This document shows, piece by piece, positions 28,386-38,617 of a stretch of DNA of 52,529 nucleotides. The notes under the pieces were generated by a model. That model saw only the letters and a program-made list of their open reading frames with translations. It did no database searches and was not told where the DNA came from. The DNA comes from Sergeia podlipaevii (taxonomy: Eukaryota; Euglenozoa; Kinetoplastea; Trypanosomatida; Trypanosomatidae): NCBI GenBank assembly GCA_030849805.1, contig JASANZ010002137.1, positions 1 to 52,529 of the forward strand. Direction: 5' to 3'. A program made the translations under genes and the position numbers. Position 1 is the first letter of the stretch; each line of letters starts with the position of its first letter.

Positions 28386-28879
28386 GGAAATGAGAAGGAG
28401 CCACATTATATATCTTTTGGCGCAACCCGCTATGTTATTGTTGTTATTATTATCATAATTTGCTTTTCTTCACACTGTTACACACATGCAATACTTTGAA
28501 TATACGTTACTAGATGGACAATAGTGGAGGGATAGGAAGAGAGAGATGTTTTTATCTTATTTTATTTATTTTGGTTAGAGGAGTCTGTCACTTATGGGGA
28601 TTGCTCGTTTTTTTTTTCCTTTTATCAGAACTAACGCGTTACATTTTATTACCTTTGATTTCTTCTTTTATTTCTCTCTCCCCTATGTATAGGAACCACT
28701 ATAATAATCATCAACAACAACAGCAGCATTAAAAGGAAAATAAAACTTTAAAAAATATATATTTGCGCCATAAGAAACGTCATTCCTCTTCTCACCGATC
28801 TAGTTACATTATTGCTTACAAGATCAAGAACAAACAAAAATATCGACAAACTACCACAACTACACTCACTTTCACCACG
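28386..28879 (+). other. Intergenic region
   Basis: No credible gene. ATT run near 28437-28455, T tract at 28608-28622, pyrimidine tract 28657-28684 with AG at 28691-28692, and another possible AG at 28802-28803 ahead of the SDHAF2 gene. Confidence 0.6.
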
Positions 28880-29512
28880 ATGCTGCGCCTTGGCTCAAAG
28901 CAGTCCGCGAGGCTCTTTGCGGTCTCACTTATGGCCCAGTACGCGAGTTGCTCCACTGCCCCTGAAGAGCCCGCACACAACAAGTTCTCTTCGCGCCTTA
29001 GCCGCCCTACTGTGCGCCAGCAGGTTTATGGAGGGACGGCAGCGACCCCTCCTGAAGGTGCGGCTCCTCGCACGGAGAAGGAGGAACGTCTGGTGGAGAT
29101 GTGGCGTGATAAGCCTAACACTGGAAGGATGAAGCCTGCGCCGGCTGGGGAAGAACCCAACACTGATGTCGACGTTGCCCAGGAGTTCGGCGCCACGTTC
29201 CGCGACCAGCGTCCCATCGATCCAAACGAATCTATGGAGGATAAGCGCCGTCGTCTCGTCTATCAGTCGCGCTACCGCGGAATGGTTGAGATGGACCTTA
29301 TCTTTGGTCACTTTGCCCGCTGCAAGTTGGCAGCACTGGACGCAGTGCTGCTGGATGAGTACGACATGCTGCTGAAGCAGCTGGATAACGATTTATTTAA
29401 CTGGCTGGTCATGGGTCAGCAGGCCCCACAGGATATTGCTAGCCTCAAGTGCTTCGCGGAGGTGAGGAAGTTTGTTGACTCTGAACGCAAGGAGCTTCTT
29501 GGACACTATTAG
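28880..29512 (+). CDS. SDHAF2: Succinate dehydrogenase assembly factor 2 (SDHAF2/Sdh5)
   Basis: A 210-residue mitochondrial protein. Residues 1-45 form a presequence (MLRLGSKQSARLFAVSLMAQ). The conserved helical-bundle domain covers about 118-200: MEDKRRRLVYQSRYRGMVE then MDLIFGHFARCKL carries the family signature (RLxYxSRxRGMxExD), followed by LDEYDMLLKQLDNDLFNWLV and a degenerate W/G-Q-P segment (MGQQAPQD). Sdh5/SDHAF2 promotes covalent FAD attachment to the flavoprotein subunit of complex II in the matrix. The start at 28880 is the only ATG before the presequence; the frame upstream is Lys/Thr-rich AT DNA with no ATG. A Pro/Ala-rich, trypanosomatid-style insert lies between presequence and domain (about 50-110). 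Confidence 0.92.
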   Translation: MLRLGSKQSARLFAVSLMAQYASCSTAPEEPAHNKFSSRLSRPTVRQQVYGGTAATPPEGAAPRTEKEERLVEMWRDKPNTGRMKPAPAGEEPNTDVDVAQEFGATFRDQRPIDPNESMEDKRRRLVYQSRYRGMVEMDLIFGHFARCKLAALDAVLLDEYDMLLKQLDNDLFNWLVMGQQAPQDIASLKCFAEVRKFVDSERKELLGHY

Positions 29513-31093
29513 CAAGTATAGGTGCGTGCTTCTTTTCTTCACATATATACACCTCCACGTGCATGTAAGACCTCATGAAGGCTAGGACATTGCCGAAGTT
29601 GTTGTATGGATGTGGCGTGTGTGTGTGTGTGTGGAAGAAAAAAAGGAAATGTGGAGTCATACGCGATTTAGCGGGAGAAACAAAGCAGCTGATTTACATG
29701 TTTGACTCATCTGCACAAGGCAGTTCTAACGGCTATTTATTACAGACATTTATACATATATCCATCCATGCATACATAGATGCATACATATACAATAATT
29801 GAAGGAAACGTGTATATATTGTAAGTATGAATGCAGGCAAGGCAAATGAATGCAGTGTTGCGGGGGAGGAAGAAAAAGACACTGGAAAAGGAAGAATGCG
29901 TCTTACTCAAGCGGAAATGCATTTGGTATTTTGCTATTTGCTATACCGACACCATCTTCCTTTTTTCTCTCCTTTAGTTGTGATGAGGTGCATATACATG
30001 CTTGGTGCCCTCCTACCATCTCGTCTCTATCCAAAATTTTGTTTTCTTGTGTAGTTCGGACGTATGTGTGTGTGCATACGTATGATTATGCAAGCGCGTG
30101 GGCGAAGCCTATTGTTGTCGTGTCTGTGTGCTTCTCCCACTATTCCTATATATATATTTGCTTCCTTATTTCTTTTATCTCCGCCACAAACAACAGTAAA
30201 CAAACGAACAAACGCACAGACAAACACGTATATATATACCGGTGAGCATTAGGCCCGCAAACAAGGAATGTGTTTAAAGTATCAACATAAGCACTTGCAG
30301 TTCAGCAAGATTGGTTCTCCATGTTTTTCTCTTTATTTTCTCTTGATATCAGATGTAGACACATATTTGATACTTTGCAAACTTCATACGAATGTTTTTT
30401 CCCCCCCCCCTCTCCGTTTCTCTTCCATTTTTTTTTTTTTTATGTGCTTTTTTCTCTTCTGTGCAGTTCCTTTTTTGTTTACCGTGTGCATTCCGTTCGG
30501 GGTTCATAGGCGTATGGCAGACATATTTGAGCTTTCTATAGTTTTGTATTTTATTACTGGGAAAAACTTCAAGTGGACACTTCCTGCAGCTTTTGAGTTG
30601 TGCCGAGGCCTCTCTGTTGCATAGACACATATGAGGTGAACTTTTAATTTTTTTGCATATAGTATTGCTCACTTTCTCTTCTTTTTGTCAAGCACTCACT
30701 TCAAGAAAAAAAAGAAAAATAAAAGAATCCCCCAGCAACAATCACAACGACGAAGCGTGACAAGTAGCTGAAGCCGCTAGTTACAAATATATATATATAA
30801 GAAAAGAAAATAGGAGGTCTGCACTACTTTCAAGTGAACTAGCGGACTGAGTGAAGAACAGCATCAAACAAGCAGCGCTACCGCAAAAGAAGAAGAAAAA
30901 ACAACGTTGGAGCGGGATCCAAACCATCCAAACCACTTAGGTCTTCTAATTATTTGGAGAAAAGGCAGCATTTTTGAAAGTGAAAAGAAAAATCAACCAC
31001 AATAAGGTGCACACGCGCAATTACAGGTGATATTCTATTTTTTTTTTCTTCTTTATCTTTAGCAAATTACTGTGGCAGTAGTTGTAGTGTAAC
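29513..31093 (+). other. Intergenic region
   Basis: No credible gene in about 1.6 kb; open stretches are Cys/Phe/Tyr low complexity on both strands. Contains TG runs (29615-29632), TA runs, a C-run/T-run pair near 30401-30440 and A-rich DNA before the next acceptor. Confidence 0.6.
31033..31062 (+). promoter_or_regulatory. Putative spliced-leader acceptor for the IQ-motif gene
   Basis: T/C tract 31033-31060 ending in AG at 31061-31062, 31 nt before the ATG at 31094. Confidence 0.55.
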
Positions 31094-34000
31094 ATGGACG
31101 TGCCATGCCCTACAAATTCTCGCTCAGCTGCCAGTTCTCGCCTTCACGCACGTCTCGCGCTGTGTCGATCGACTTGTTCCTCTTATGCGACTGGCGGACG
31201 GTCTTCACCGTCATCTGCACCGCCACCGAGACCTAGCACAGGTACTAGTGCGTCCCGCCCACTGAGGACCTCAAGACAGCAAGAAGGCGGCCCAGGAAGG
31301 AAGAAGCTCGCAGGAGGTAGCGGTTTTGCTTCTTTACCTGCAGAGCGACCTGGGAAGCAGGACATGACGCGGTTCCGTCAGGCCAAGTACCTTGACGCTG
31401 CCACCACCTCGAGGACACACGATGTCTCTCAAGGCGGCGAGTGTACACCAGTACATCCAACAGATGGCGCTGTTGCTATTTTACATTCTCCGCTCACCCC
31501 CTCATCATCACCACCTCCATTGCCATTACGACCATCCTCGTCATTATCCCCAGCGACGAAGATGCTGCCTCTGTCTTCTCTCTCTTCTTCCTCATCAGCA
31601 GCGGTGGCCTCCATCGTAGCTAGTCGTGTGCGCGCGAGCGGCAACGCCACTTGTCACACGTCTATTCAGGGTTCAACGGCAGTCAGATCGGGTGGCATGC
31701 AGACGGTGCGTAGCACCTTATCCTCTCCGTACACAGGCAGTTTATTCTCGTACAGAAGTGCTTATTCAATTCCTGTGACTTCTCCCATAAAAGACGACGG
31801 TGTTGAAAGCGACAACGCCAGCATCAGCAGCAGCATCGCCGAGGCTATGCGTCCGGCTTCGTACGCGCTGGAGGACATTCAACAGAGAGAGACCCAACCT
31901 TTTACAGGCCTCCATTTATCTCTGCAGACGCATCGTAGGACTGAAGTACTAACGGGAGGCGTATGTGATGGCGCAGTTTTGCAAAGATCAAAGAGCTCAC
32001 AAGGCAACATGACTGTAGCCTTCCCCTTAACAGCAGCGCATATCGATTCGCAGATGCACGGTAGTACCAGCACCAGGCTCGGGAACTCCAGGAGCGGCGG
32101 CGGCGGCAGCAGCGCTTCTTCATTGAGGCGGGGTGAGAATGGTGGCCAGTCATTGACCGCATCCAGCGCCTCTCATCTTCAGCCATCACATCGCCCCTAC
32201 AATGATGAGTTCATTAGCGCAGCGCAGCTTCAGATTGTTGCTTGCGGCATGGTTTCAGACGTGGATGCCTTGAGCACTATGGTGGCGCATTGCATCATCG
32301 CCTGCGCGGAGGAGGAGCGACGGGTGCCACGTGCGCGTGCCAGCAAGGGCAAATCGTCACCGGTAATGGCTTCTCATGTACTACCCTTCTTACTACACGG
32401 GACCTCTCTGACGGACTCCTCCAAGGCTGGAGGTGAGTGGGCGTATTTCCCAGCGTTCCTCATGGTGGGGGCTCGGTGCAGCGCTATTGATGGCAACGGC
32501 GTCATGTTAACGGAGAGTAGAAAGAAGATGAATAAATGCGAGAAAGGTGGCTTTGAGGAAGTGGAAGACGGCAACAGCAGTAAATGCATTCCCAACAGCG
32601 GTGATGGGGGTAACGCTGAGTGTAAGTGGCGGTACTTGCTCTTCGCAGAGGATCTTTTTGCGGGTGTTCCCTCCTTCCCGCGCGAGATACTCTTCACAAC
32701 AAACCCGAATGGGGAGTCCGGCAGCACACCCGCGCCGAGTGCCATTCCTTACTGGGATAGTTGGCAAGAGACACCGATTCAGGTGCGTCACACGCAGCCA
32801 TATGACTTGTTGTGGTGTGTGGTGAGCTTGGAACGATTTGCGGTGCTCATGGCACGCTGGGGTCGTTCCCCCGCTGCGGTGGTGATGGAGGTAGCCCGCT
32901 GTGCGGAGGCTGATGGTGGGATCAGCGACATTACAGGCAGCCCACTGTCCCCTTCTTATGAGCCCAGTAGTAGCACGGACTTGAATGATCGACAGCGACG
33001 TGAATCACCGGAAATAATGTTTGGGCCCAATTTTGAGAGCACGCCTTCTCCGGAGGTTACGGTAGGCTCTGTGGTAGATGCCAGCAGATATACACGTGAG
33101 CGAGCTGCCGGCCGGCACCGACGTGAAGCACTGCTGCTTGCTCAGTCTCTGCGTACGCAGAGTGCGAGCGAAGGGGCCACTACGGAGGGCAAGCAAGTGG
33201 AAAGGGGTGTGACCTCTTCTCGCTGGCCACACCCTCCTTCTGGGTTCATGTCCTCCTCCCTTTCTTTGTCTTCTCCATCGCAGGATAGCCATGTCCAGCA
33301 GCAAACACCAGAGACAACATCAGCTACGTCTTCATATCAGCGTGTTGTCAGTAGCCATACTCATAGCCGACGTTCACCCTCTTCGCAGTTGACCTTACCA
33401 TCGCCGCCGCCACCCGCTCTTCCTATCTTACCGGAGCATCCTTATAATCCTTCACAACCCCCAACACGCCCCGCGGTGAGGAACCCACGCTCCGTCGCAG
33501 CGCCAACTACGCCCTCGGCGCACCGATATAACGTGGTGGGCTCCTTCCCCTCCCCACCGTCTTCTTCTTCTTCTCCAATTAGCACGTGTGACTACAGACA
33601 GCAAGACGGCCGGCGGCCGCTTTGCCTCATGGTAGAAGGCCGTGGCGGTGCTGGGTGGAGCGTGGACAGTGGCAGCGGCAGCCTGAACACGAATGGACTC
33701 ACTGCGAGCGGGGCTATTAGCACAAATCTATTGGAGGTGCCATCCGTGCTTCGTGCTCCCTCCTCTTTACCAGCGGTGGCCCTTCTAATGAAGGAGAAGA
33801 CAAGGACGAGGCAACAAGGCCACAAGCCCGACAATGACTCACAAAGCACTAGCGGCAGCGACTCTTACGACAACCGCGAAGACTTGATCAACTCAGTAAC
33901 TAGCATCACAGCGGTACCAACGGCAGTGCCAACATCCGAGGTGAGCAGCGTTGTCGTGACTGGGGTGGCACTTGCTGCCACTACTCTTGCTCCATCTTAC

Positions 34001-37000
34001 CTACAACCTGTGGAGAGAGAGGTGGGGGAGGAGGAAGGGGAGGAGTTGATGGTTTTTCTTTCTACAGAGAACAAACTAGAAGAGGGCAGCGCAGGACTCG
34101 CTGAGAGTGCAGGAGAAGTGAACAGTGGGAATACCAGAGAGGAGGTAGATGCTCGGACATACCACACTGATACCGCGGTCGATAAGCCATCTATAGAACC
34201 GCAGCAGCGAGCGCTACAGTCTCTAGTGGCTGACGCAGTGCTGAGGGTACTGGTCGCTGTGCAGCGCATTCAGGCCGTTGCACGTGGGTACGCTGCGCGT
34301 CAGCAGCTGCATACTCTCAGGGTGCTGGTTCGCGGTCTTCTTGGTCACGATAGGAGTGTCGGTCTCAAAGAAGCACGCGCGCTAGCAGGAAGTGCGACGG
34401 CAACACCAGCAGCGAGTGTGGAAGCGTGCACATCAGAAAACAGCGTGAGTGTTCCTACCAAGCCTAGGCTACTTCAGTCGCACGTAAGAAGTGTGCCTCC
34501 TCCTCTCATGGAGTTCACTGTACCCTCACGAGGTGGAAGTATTCATGAGTTTGATCAGCGCCAACAAACGTTACCCCGTCTTCAATTGCTAGGTGCAAAC
34601 GTGATCGGCGCGCCTGACCAGAACGCTGCTATGGCTGCCGCCTGCACCCCACCAGCACCGATATCGTCGTCTACGTTCTTGGCCGCCGTTGAGGCAGCGA
34701 CAGCTGCGCACTCAACGCCGCTTTCTCTCCCTCGTACCCTGTTGGAGATGGATGTGTCGCGCCACACGCAAATGTCTAGAACAGACGAGTTTCTTATTGA
34801 GAATGCCAATTTTCTCGCACACTCTGCGAGGAGTGTTACGATGCCTTTCAGTGATTGTCTCGAGGTCATTGAAAAGCTGAACAGCACTATCACAGACAAC
34901 AACAGTGTGATGGGCAGCAGCGTCAGTCTCAGTGCGCATATTCCGACCTATTCATACGACGGGGGTGGCGTCGCTGTGCCGCACAACAGTACTGGAAATG
35001 TGAACTGCTTCAGCATGACCGACACTACGCCCGATTGCGGCTGTGGCGGTAGTGAAGGGAACAGGCATAGCCCAGTAGAAGCGGATGGTGCGAAAAAGAA
35101 AACAGAAGGTGTGGCGGAGCCGCAAGCGCGATTCGCCGGACTGAATACAACTATCACAACAGTGCAGGGCGTACTGGCAGATACTTTGCCTCTTTCTGGT
35201 TCACAAGCTGCGATGTCCTCACCCCTATCCTCTGTGCAAGAGGCTCAGACAGGCACACCGACAGCGGAGGCAGCAGTGACGCCGCCGCAGAATGACCTCG
35301 AGTCCGCGTTGCCTCACGATGTGTGCGATGGTTTTCTCAATCGTCAGGTATGCAGAGTGCGGCCTGCGCCACACCTACCGATTCACTGCGTCCCCTCTTC
35401 TCCTTATGTTTCTGCGCCGCCGCCGTTGTTGCGGGAAGCGGAGGGACCCACGACCACAGCCTCGGTGGGCAGCGCCGGGGACAGTTCATTTGCTATGTGC
35501 CTTCCCGCACCTTCTTCTTCCTCTTGCTCGACTACTGTGACTAGCACTGCTGCTGTCACGCAGAGTGGTGTCACCGATCCTGCTGATGTGGATCCTCAGC
35601 GAGATTGGGTGATGACGGCACTGCTTCTCATGGCCAATGATAGGACTGGAGGTGCTTGCAGCGCGGCTCAAGTCACCACCGCTGCAACCGCAGCTCCTAC
35701 CACAGCGCCATCAACAGCAGCCCGTTCTCTAACTGGAGCTGACGCTGTGGGAGGGGAGGCGGTGATGAAGACGCCCATGACGAATGCGAATCTCGCGATA
35801 TCCGTGCCGCTCACCATGAATATTCTTTCCATCTTGAACTCCCCTGTGCGCCGACACACCAGTGGGGTGGAGATAGCCTCGAGCCTCAGTGCTGACGCAA
35901 ATGGACGTGGCGGCGGTGGAGGTGGCGCCTGCACCGCCTCAGATAGCCGGAGTGCCAGCAGCGGGGCAACAACGGAGTCGCGCCAGCTTTCACCTTGTTT
36001 TGTAGCACCGATAGAGAGCAATGGGTCGTCGGCGGTTCAACATGGATCGCTCTCTACTACAGTCGCAACAGCAGGTGCTGAAGCTGAAGTCACTCCAGGC
36101 TCCTCCGCAGGCACGTTTCCTTCTGCTGCGGCGTTTCTTATGCTGGCGGAGAGCACCACATCTGACGCGGAAGAGCTGGAGGGGATGTACCAGTCCTATA
36201 GCGAGGCCAACAGCACTAGCAGGAGCATCAGTGAAGGCGCTGCTGGCAGCCACAGTGCGTGTGACAGCAGCAGCAGCAGTGTTGACGTCAGCGGAAGCAA
36301 CGCGGATAGTGGGTTTCGATACCACGACCCAGACACACCACAAGGTGAACAATTGAGAGGCGAGTCTGCTAGTACTAGTCCACACTCTGGCCACTCCCAT
36401 CATCGTCGCCAACAACGCCAGAAGACCCACGACTCTCTCAATAGACATAGTGAAGGAGGAAGGCAACCCTACCGGTCTCACCACCGCCGCCACCAGCACC
36501 ATCTCCATAGTGCCTATCAGCAATCGTTTAGTACCCCGTCCTTAAGCACTGTTGTCAACGCACGTCCACCCGCTACTGCTTCCATTGGTGCTTCTCTCCC
36601 ACCATTGGAGGGATCCTCTATGTGGACCACAATGGGTGGCGCCACTAACCAGAGCGTGAGTGCGCGTTCTTTCAATAGTGCCTACTCACAGCCTTTTAAT
36701 GTGAGCACGAGTACCAACACCACTGAAGCGACTACGTGGGTGGTCACGCGCAGTGTGGCATCTTCAATCGTCAGCCCCTGTATAAGCGCACCGGCACAGA
36801 TCGCAGCAGGGTCGCATAATCAGCAGCCGGAAGGAGGAGCTGCGCTTTTTTACGAAGAGGCGGAGAAGCTCAGTTTGAGGAAAGTCGTGGTGGCACCGAT
36901 AGAGGTCATTCAGTCCTGTGGCAGAGGATATAAGGCTCGCAGGTGCATGGCAGAGGCGCACACCGCTCATGTCGCCTCCTCCATGCTAGTGGTTGCTGAG

Positions 37001-37246
37001 TTCATTACACGCACGAGGCAAGGCTATGTTTCCAGGAAAGGACTTGGTCGGATGTGGCATGCACACAAGTTGGAGATGAGCAGTCGTGTGCTACAGCGCG
37101 CTGTGAGGCAGTTCCTTGCGCGCATCAAGGTGACCAGTCTTCGCCGGGACGTTACCTTGGCGTGTGACTTTCGAGTTGTTTTGGAGGCTACTGCTATTAC
37201 CTCGCCAACGGAGGAAAGCACACCAGAAGATGAGTGTTCTTTTTAA
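31094..37246 (+). CDS. Giant low-complexity protein with IQ motifs
   Basis: A 2,050-residue protein in one uninterrupted frame. Most of it is Ser/Thr/Pro/Ala/Gly-rich and predicted disordered. One ordered block lies at about 370-620 (FISAAQLQIVACGMVSDVDA, PAFLMVGARCSAI, YDLLWCVVSLERFAVLMARW). IQ motifs (IQxxxRGxxxR), which bind calmodulin or EF-hand light chains, occur at 1059-1069 (IQAVARGYAAR) and 1939-1949 (IQSCGRGYKAR). Degenerate copies follow near the C-terminus (ITRTRQGYVSRKG; VLQRAVRQFLARIK), giving a C-terminal cluster over about 90 residues. The intervening repeats of Ser and His/Arg (HHRRQQRQK, HHRRHQHH) are low complexity. No motor or kinase domain is visible. A calmodulin-binding cytoskeletal or flagellar scaffold is a plausible but unproven role. 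The start at 31094 is the first in-frame ATG after a good acceptor. Confidence 0.8.
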   Translation: MDVPCPTNSRSAASSRLHARLALCRSTCSSYATGGRSSPSSAPPPRPSTGTSASRPLRTSRQQEGGPGRKKLAGGSGFASLPAERPGKQDMTRFRQAKYLDAATTSRTHDVSQGGECTPVHPTDGAVAILHSPLTPSSSPPPLPLRPSSSLSPATKMLPLSSLSSSSSAAVASIVASRVRASGNATCHTSIQGSTAVRSGGMQTVRSTLSSPYTGSLFSYRSAYSIPVTSPIKDDGVESDNASISSSIAEAMRPASYALEDIQQRETQPFTGLHLSLQTHRRTEVLTGGVCDGAVLQRSKSSQGNMTVAFPLTAAHIDSQMHGSTSTRLGNSRSGGGGSSASSLRRGENGGQSLTASSASHLQPSHRPYNDEFISAAQLQIVACGMVSDVDALSTMVAHCIIACAEEERRVPRARASKGKSSPVMASHVLPFLLHGTSLTDSSKAGGEWAYFPAFLMVGARCSAIDGNGVMLTESRKKMNKCEKGGFEEVEDGNSSKCIPNSGDGGNAECKWRYLLFAEDLFAGVPSFPREILFTTNPNGESGSTPAPSAIPYWDSWQETPIQVRHTQPYDLLWCVVSLERFAVLMARWGRSPAAVVMEVARCAEADGGISDITGSPLSPSYEPSSSTDLNDRQRRESPEIMFGPNFESTPSPEVTVGSVVDASRYTRERAAGRHRREALLLAQSLRTQSASEGATTEGKQVERGVTSSRWPHPPSGFMSSSLSLSSPSQDSHVQQQTPETTSATSSYQRVVSSHTHSRRSPSSQLTLPSPPPPALPILPEHPYNPSQPPTRPAVRNPRSVAAPTTPSAHRYNVVGSFPSPPSSSSSPISTCDYRQQDGRRPLCLMVEGRGGAGWSVDSGSGSLNTNGLTASGAISTNLLEVPSVLRAPSSLPAVALLMKEKTRTRQQGHKPDNDSQSTSGSDSYDNREDLINSVTSITAVPTAVPTSEVSSVVVTGVALAATTLAPSYLQPVEREVGEEEGEELMVFLSTENKLEEGSAGLAESAGEVNSGNTREEVDARTYHTDTAVDKPSIEPQQRALQSLVADAVLRVLVAVQRIQAVARGYAARQQLHTLRVLVRGLLGHDRSVGLKEARALAGSATATPAASVEACTSENSVSVPTKPRLLQSHVRSVPPPLMEFTVPSRGGSIHEFDQRQQTLPRLQLLGANVIGAPDQNAAMAAACTPPAPISSSTFLAAVEAATAAHSTPLSLPRTLLEMDVSRHTQMSRTDEFLIENANFLAHSARSVTMPFSDCLEVIEKLNSTITDNNSVMGSSVSLSAHIPTYSYDGGGVAVPHNSTGNVNCFSMTDTTPDCGCGGSEGNRHSPVEADGAKKKTEGVAEPQARFAGLNTTITTVQGVLADTLPLSGSQAAMSSPLSSVQEAQTGTPTAEAAVTPPQNDLESALPHDVCDGFLNRQVCRVRPAPHLPIHCVPSSPYVSAPPPLLREAEGPTTTASVGSAGDSSFAMCLPAPSSSSCSTTVTSTAAVTQSGVTDPADVDPQRDWVMTALLLMANDRTGGACSAAQVTTAATAAPTTAPSTAARSLTGADAVGGEAVMKTPMTNANLAISVPLTMNILSILNSPVRRHTSGVEIASSLSADANGRGGGGGGACTASDSRSASSGATTESRQLSPCFVAPIESNGSSAVQHGSLSTTVATAGAEAEVTPGSSAGTFPSAAAFLMLAESTTSDAEELEGMYQSYSEANSTSRSISEGAAGSHSACDSSSSSVDVSGSNADSGFRYHDPDTPQGEQLRGESASTSPHSGHSHHRRQQRQKTHDSLNRHSEGGRQPYRSHHRRHQHHLHSAYQQSFSTPSLSTVVNARPPATASIGASLPPLEGSSMWTTMGGATNQSVSARSFNSAYSQPFNVSTSTNTTEATTWVVTRSVASSIVSPCISAPAQIAAGSHNQQPEGGAALFYEEAEKLSLRKVVVAPIEVIQSCGRGYKARRCMAEAHTAHVASSMLVVAEFITRTRQGYVSRKGLGRMWHAHKLEMSSRVLQRAVRQFLARIKVTSLRRDVTLACDFRVVLEATAITSPTEESTPEDECSF

Positions 37247-38617
37247 CAGCCTTTCTTTTTTTTTTTTACTGTGGAGTGATCTTTTTTTTTTAAAAAAGTT
37301 TTTTCTTTATTTATTTTTCCTGCGCTACTTCTATTTTTTTTTTTTTCTTTTACGTCCTTTGGTTTTATCTTTTTGGCGAACAGGTTTACTGCCTGTGTTA
37401 CAACATTTCTTGTTACCACCTCCTTTTCAGTTCTTTCATTGAAAAGAAGCTATATATATATTCACCGCGAGGAAAGATAGACTATCTTTCATATATCTAT
37501 TGTATATCGTACACACATTGACCAAGAAGGTAACTACCAGTTATATATATGTTTGTGTGTGTGTGCACGTTTTCTGAAAGACAAGTTCTGCTTTTTTTTT
37601 TTCGACTGTTGTGTCTGCTGAGAGGAGAAGTATTGTGGCGTCTGTCATCCCGTCCGCCCCTGCTTCCTCACTTCCTATTTGATTATGTACTGAGGAGGGG
37701 GGAGGGAGAGGGAGGCATTGGCAAGCGGAAAAACCTACCACTATTATTGCAACAGCAAATAATAATAATAGCAATAATTATAACAATAGTAGCAACACCA
37801 CTGCTTGCTTACCTTTTATATGCAACTCCTTTGTTTACAGTACAGGCTTTTTGGTGTTGCGTGCGTGCGTGCGCTGCTACTTTCATACTGATTAAAAAAT
37901 ATATCCCTATCTCTCTTTTTTTTTTTAAAAAAACTTTTATGCAGTACGTTTCTCTTTCTGAAAGGAAATCAAGAAAGAAAAACAGAATTACACATACATC
38001 CATACATCCATACATTATATATACAAATATATATTGTTGGTTCTTTTTTTCATTAGGAAAACAATCACCATCACACAGCACAAGCCAAATTGCAAGAGAA
38101 GCTCTACACACATTCGGTATATTTATATACATCCCTTTTTTTTTCATATATCTTCATTATCATTTTTTGCTTTTGCTATTAAATGTTTATTGGGGTCCCT
38201 GAGTTCGCTTTCTTTAGAATTTAGTTTACTTGAACCTCTTTTTTTCTACTAAAAAGAGAGCCACGGGGGTGGTACAGAGATTTTAGTTTTTTTTTTTAAT
38301 CAACAAATAGTGTAGTCAGAGAAACCAAGCGATCTAGCATTCCAGAAACAGCTAACGTTTTAACGTACTCGGAGACGCCAAACTGTGCCCTTGAGACGAG
38401 AACAGTGTAAAACGACGGCAAAAAAGAAGGAAAACAATATATATATATTTTCTTCCCGTTCTCGTGCTTGATATATAGCGAAGAAGCACACACGAAAAAA
38501 AAGAAAAAACAGCGTATCCAACCGTTATCTTTGAAGGGGGTAACTGCCTTAAAGAAAAAAAAAAGATCCGTCTGTCTTGTCATTATAGTTACCCACATTC
38601 ACGCAATTTACCTCATC
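37247..38617 (+). other. Intergenic region
   Basis: No credible gene. T-dominated for the first 200 bases, a TA run at 37451-37460, an AAT run near 37756-37780, a CATA/CATC repeat near 37990-38020, and an acceptor-like tract just before the next gene. Confidence 0.6.
38571..38588 (+). promoter_or_regulatory. Putative spliced-leader acceptor for the WW-domain gene
   Basis: Short pyrimidine tract ending in TAG at 38586-38588, 29 nt before the ATG at 38618. It supports that start over the Lys-rich upstream extension of the same frame. Confidence 0.45.
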
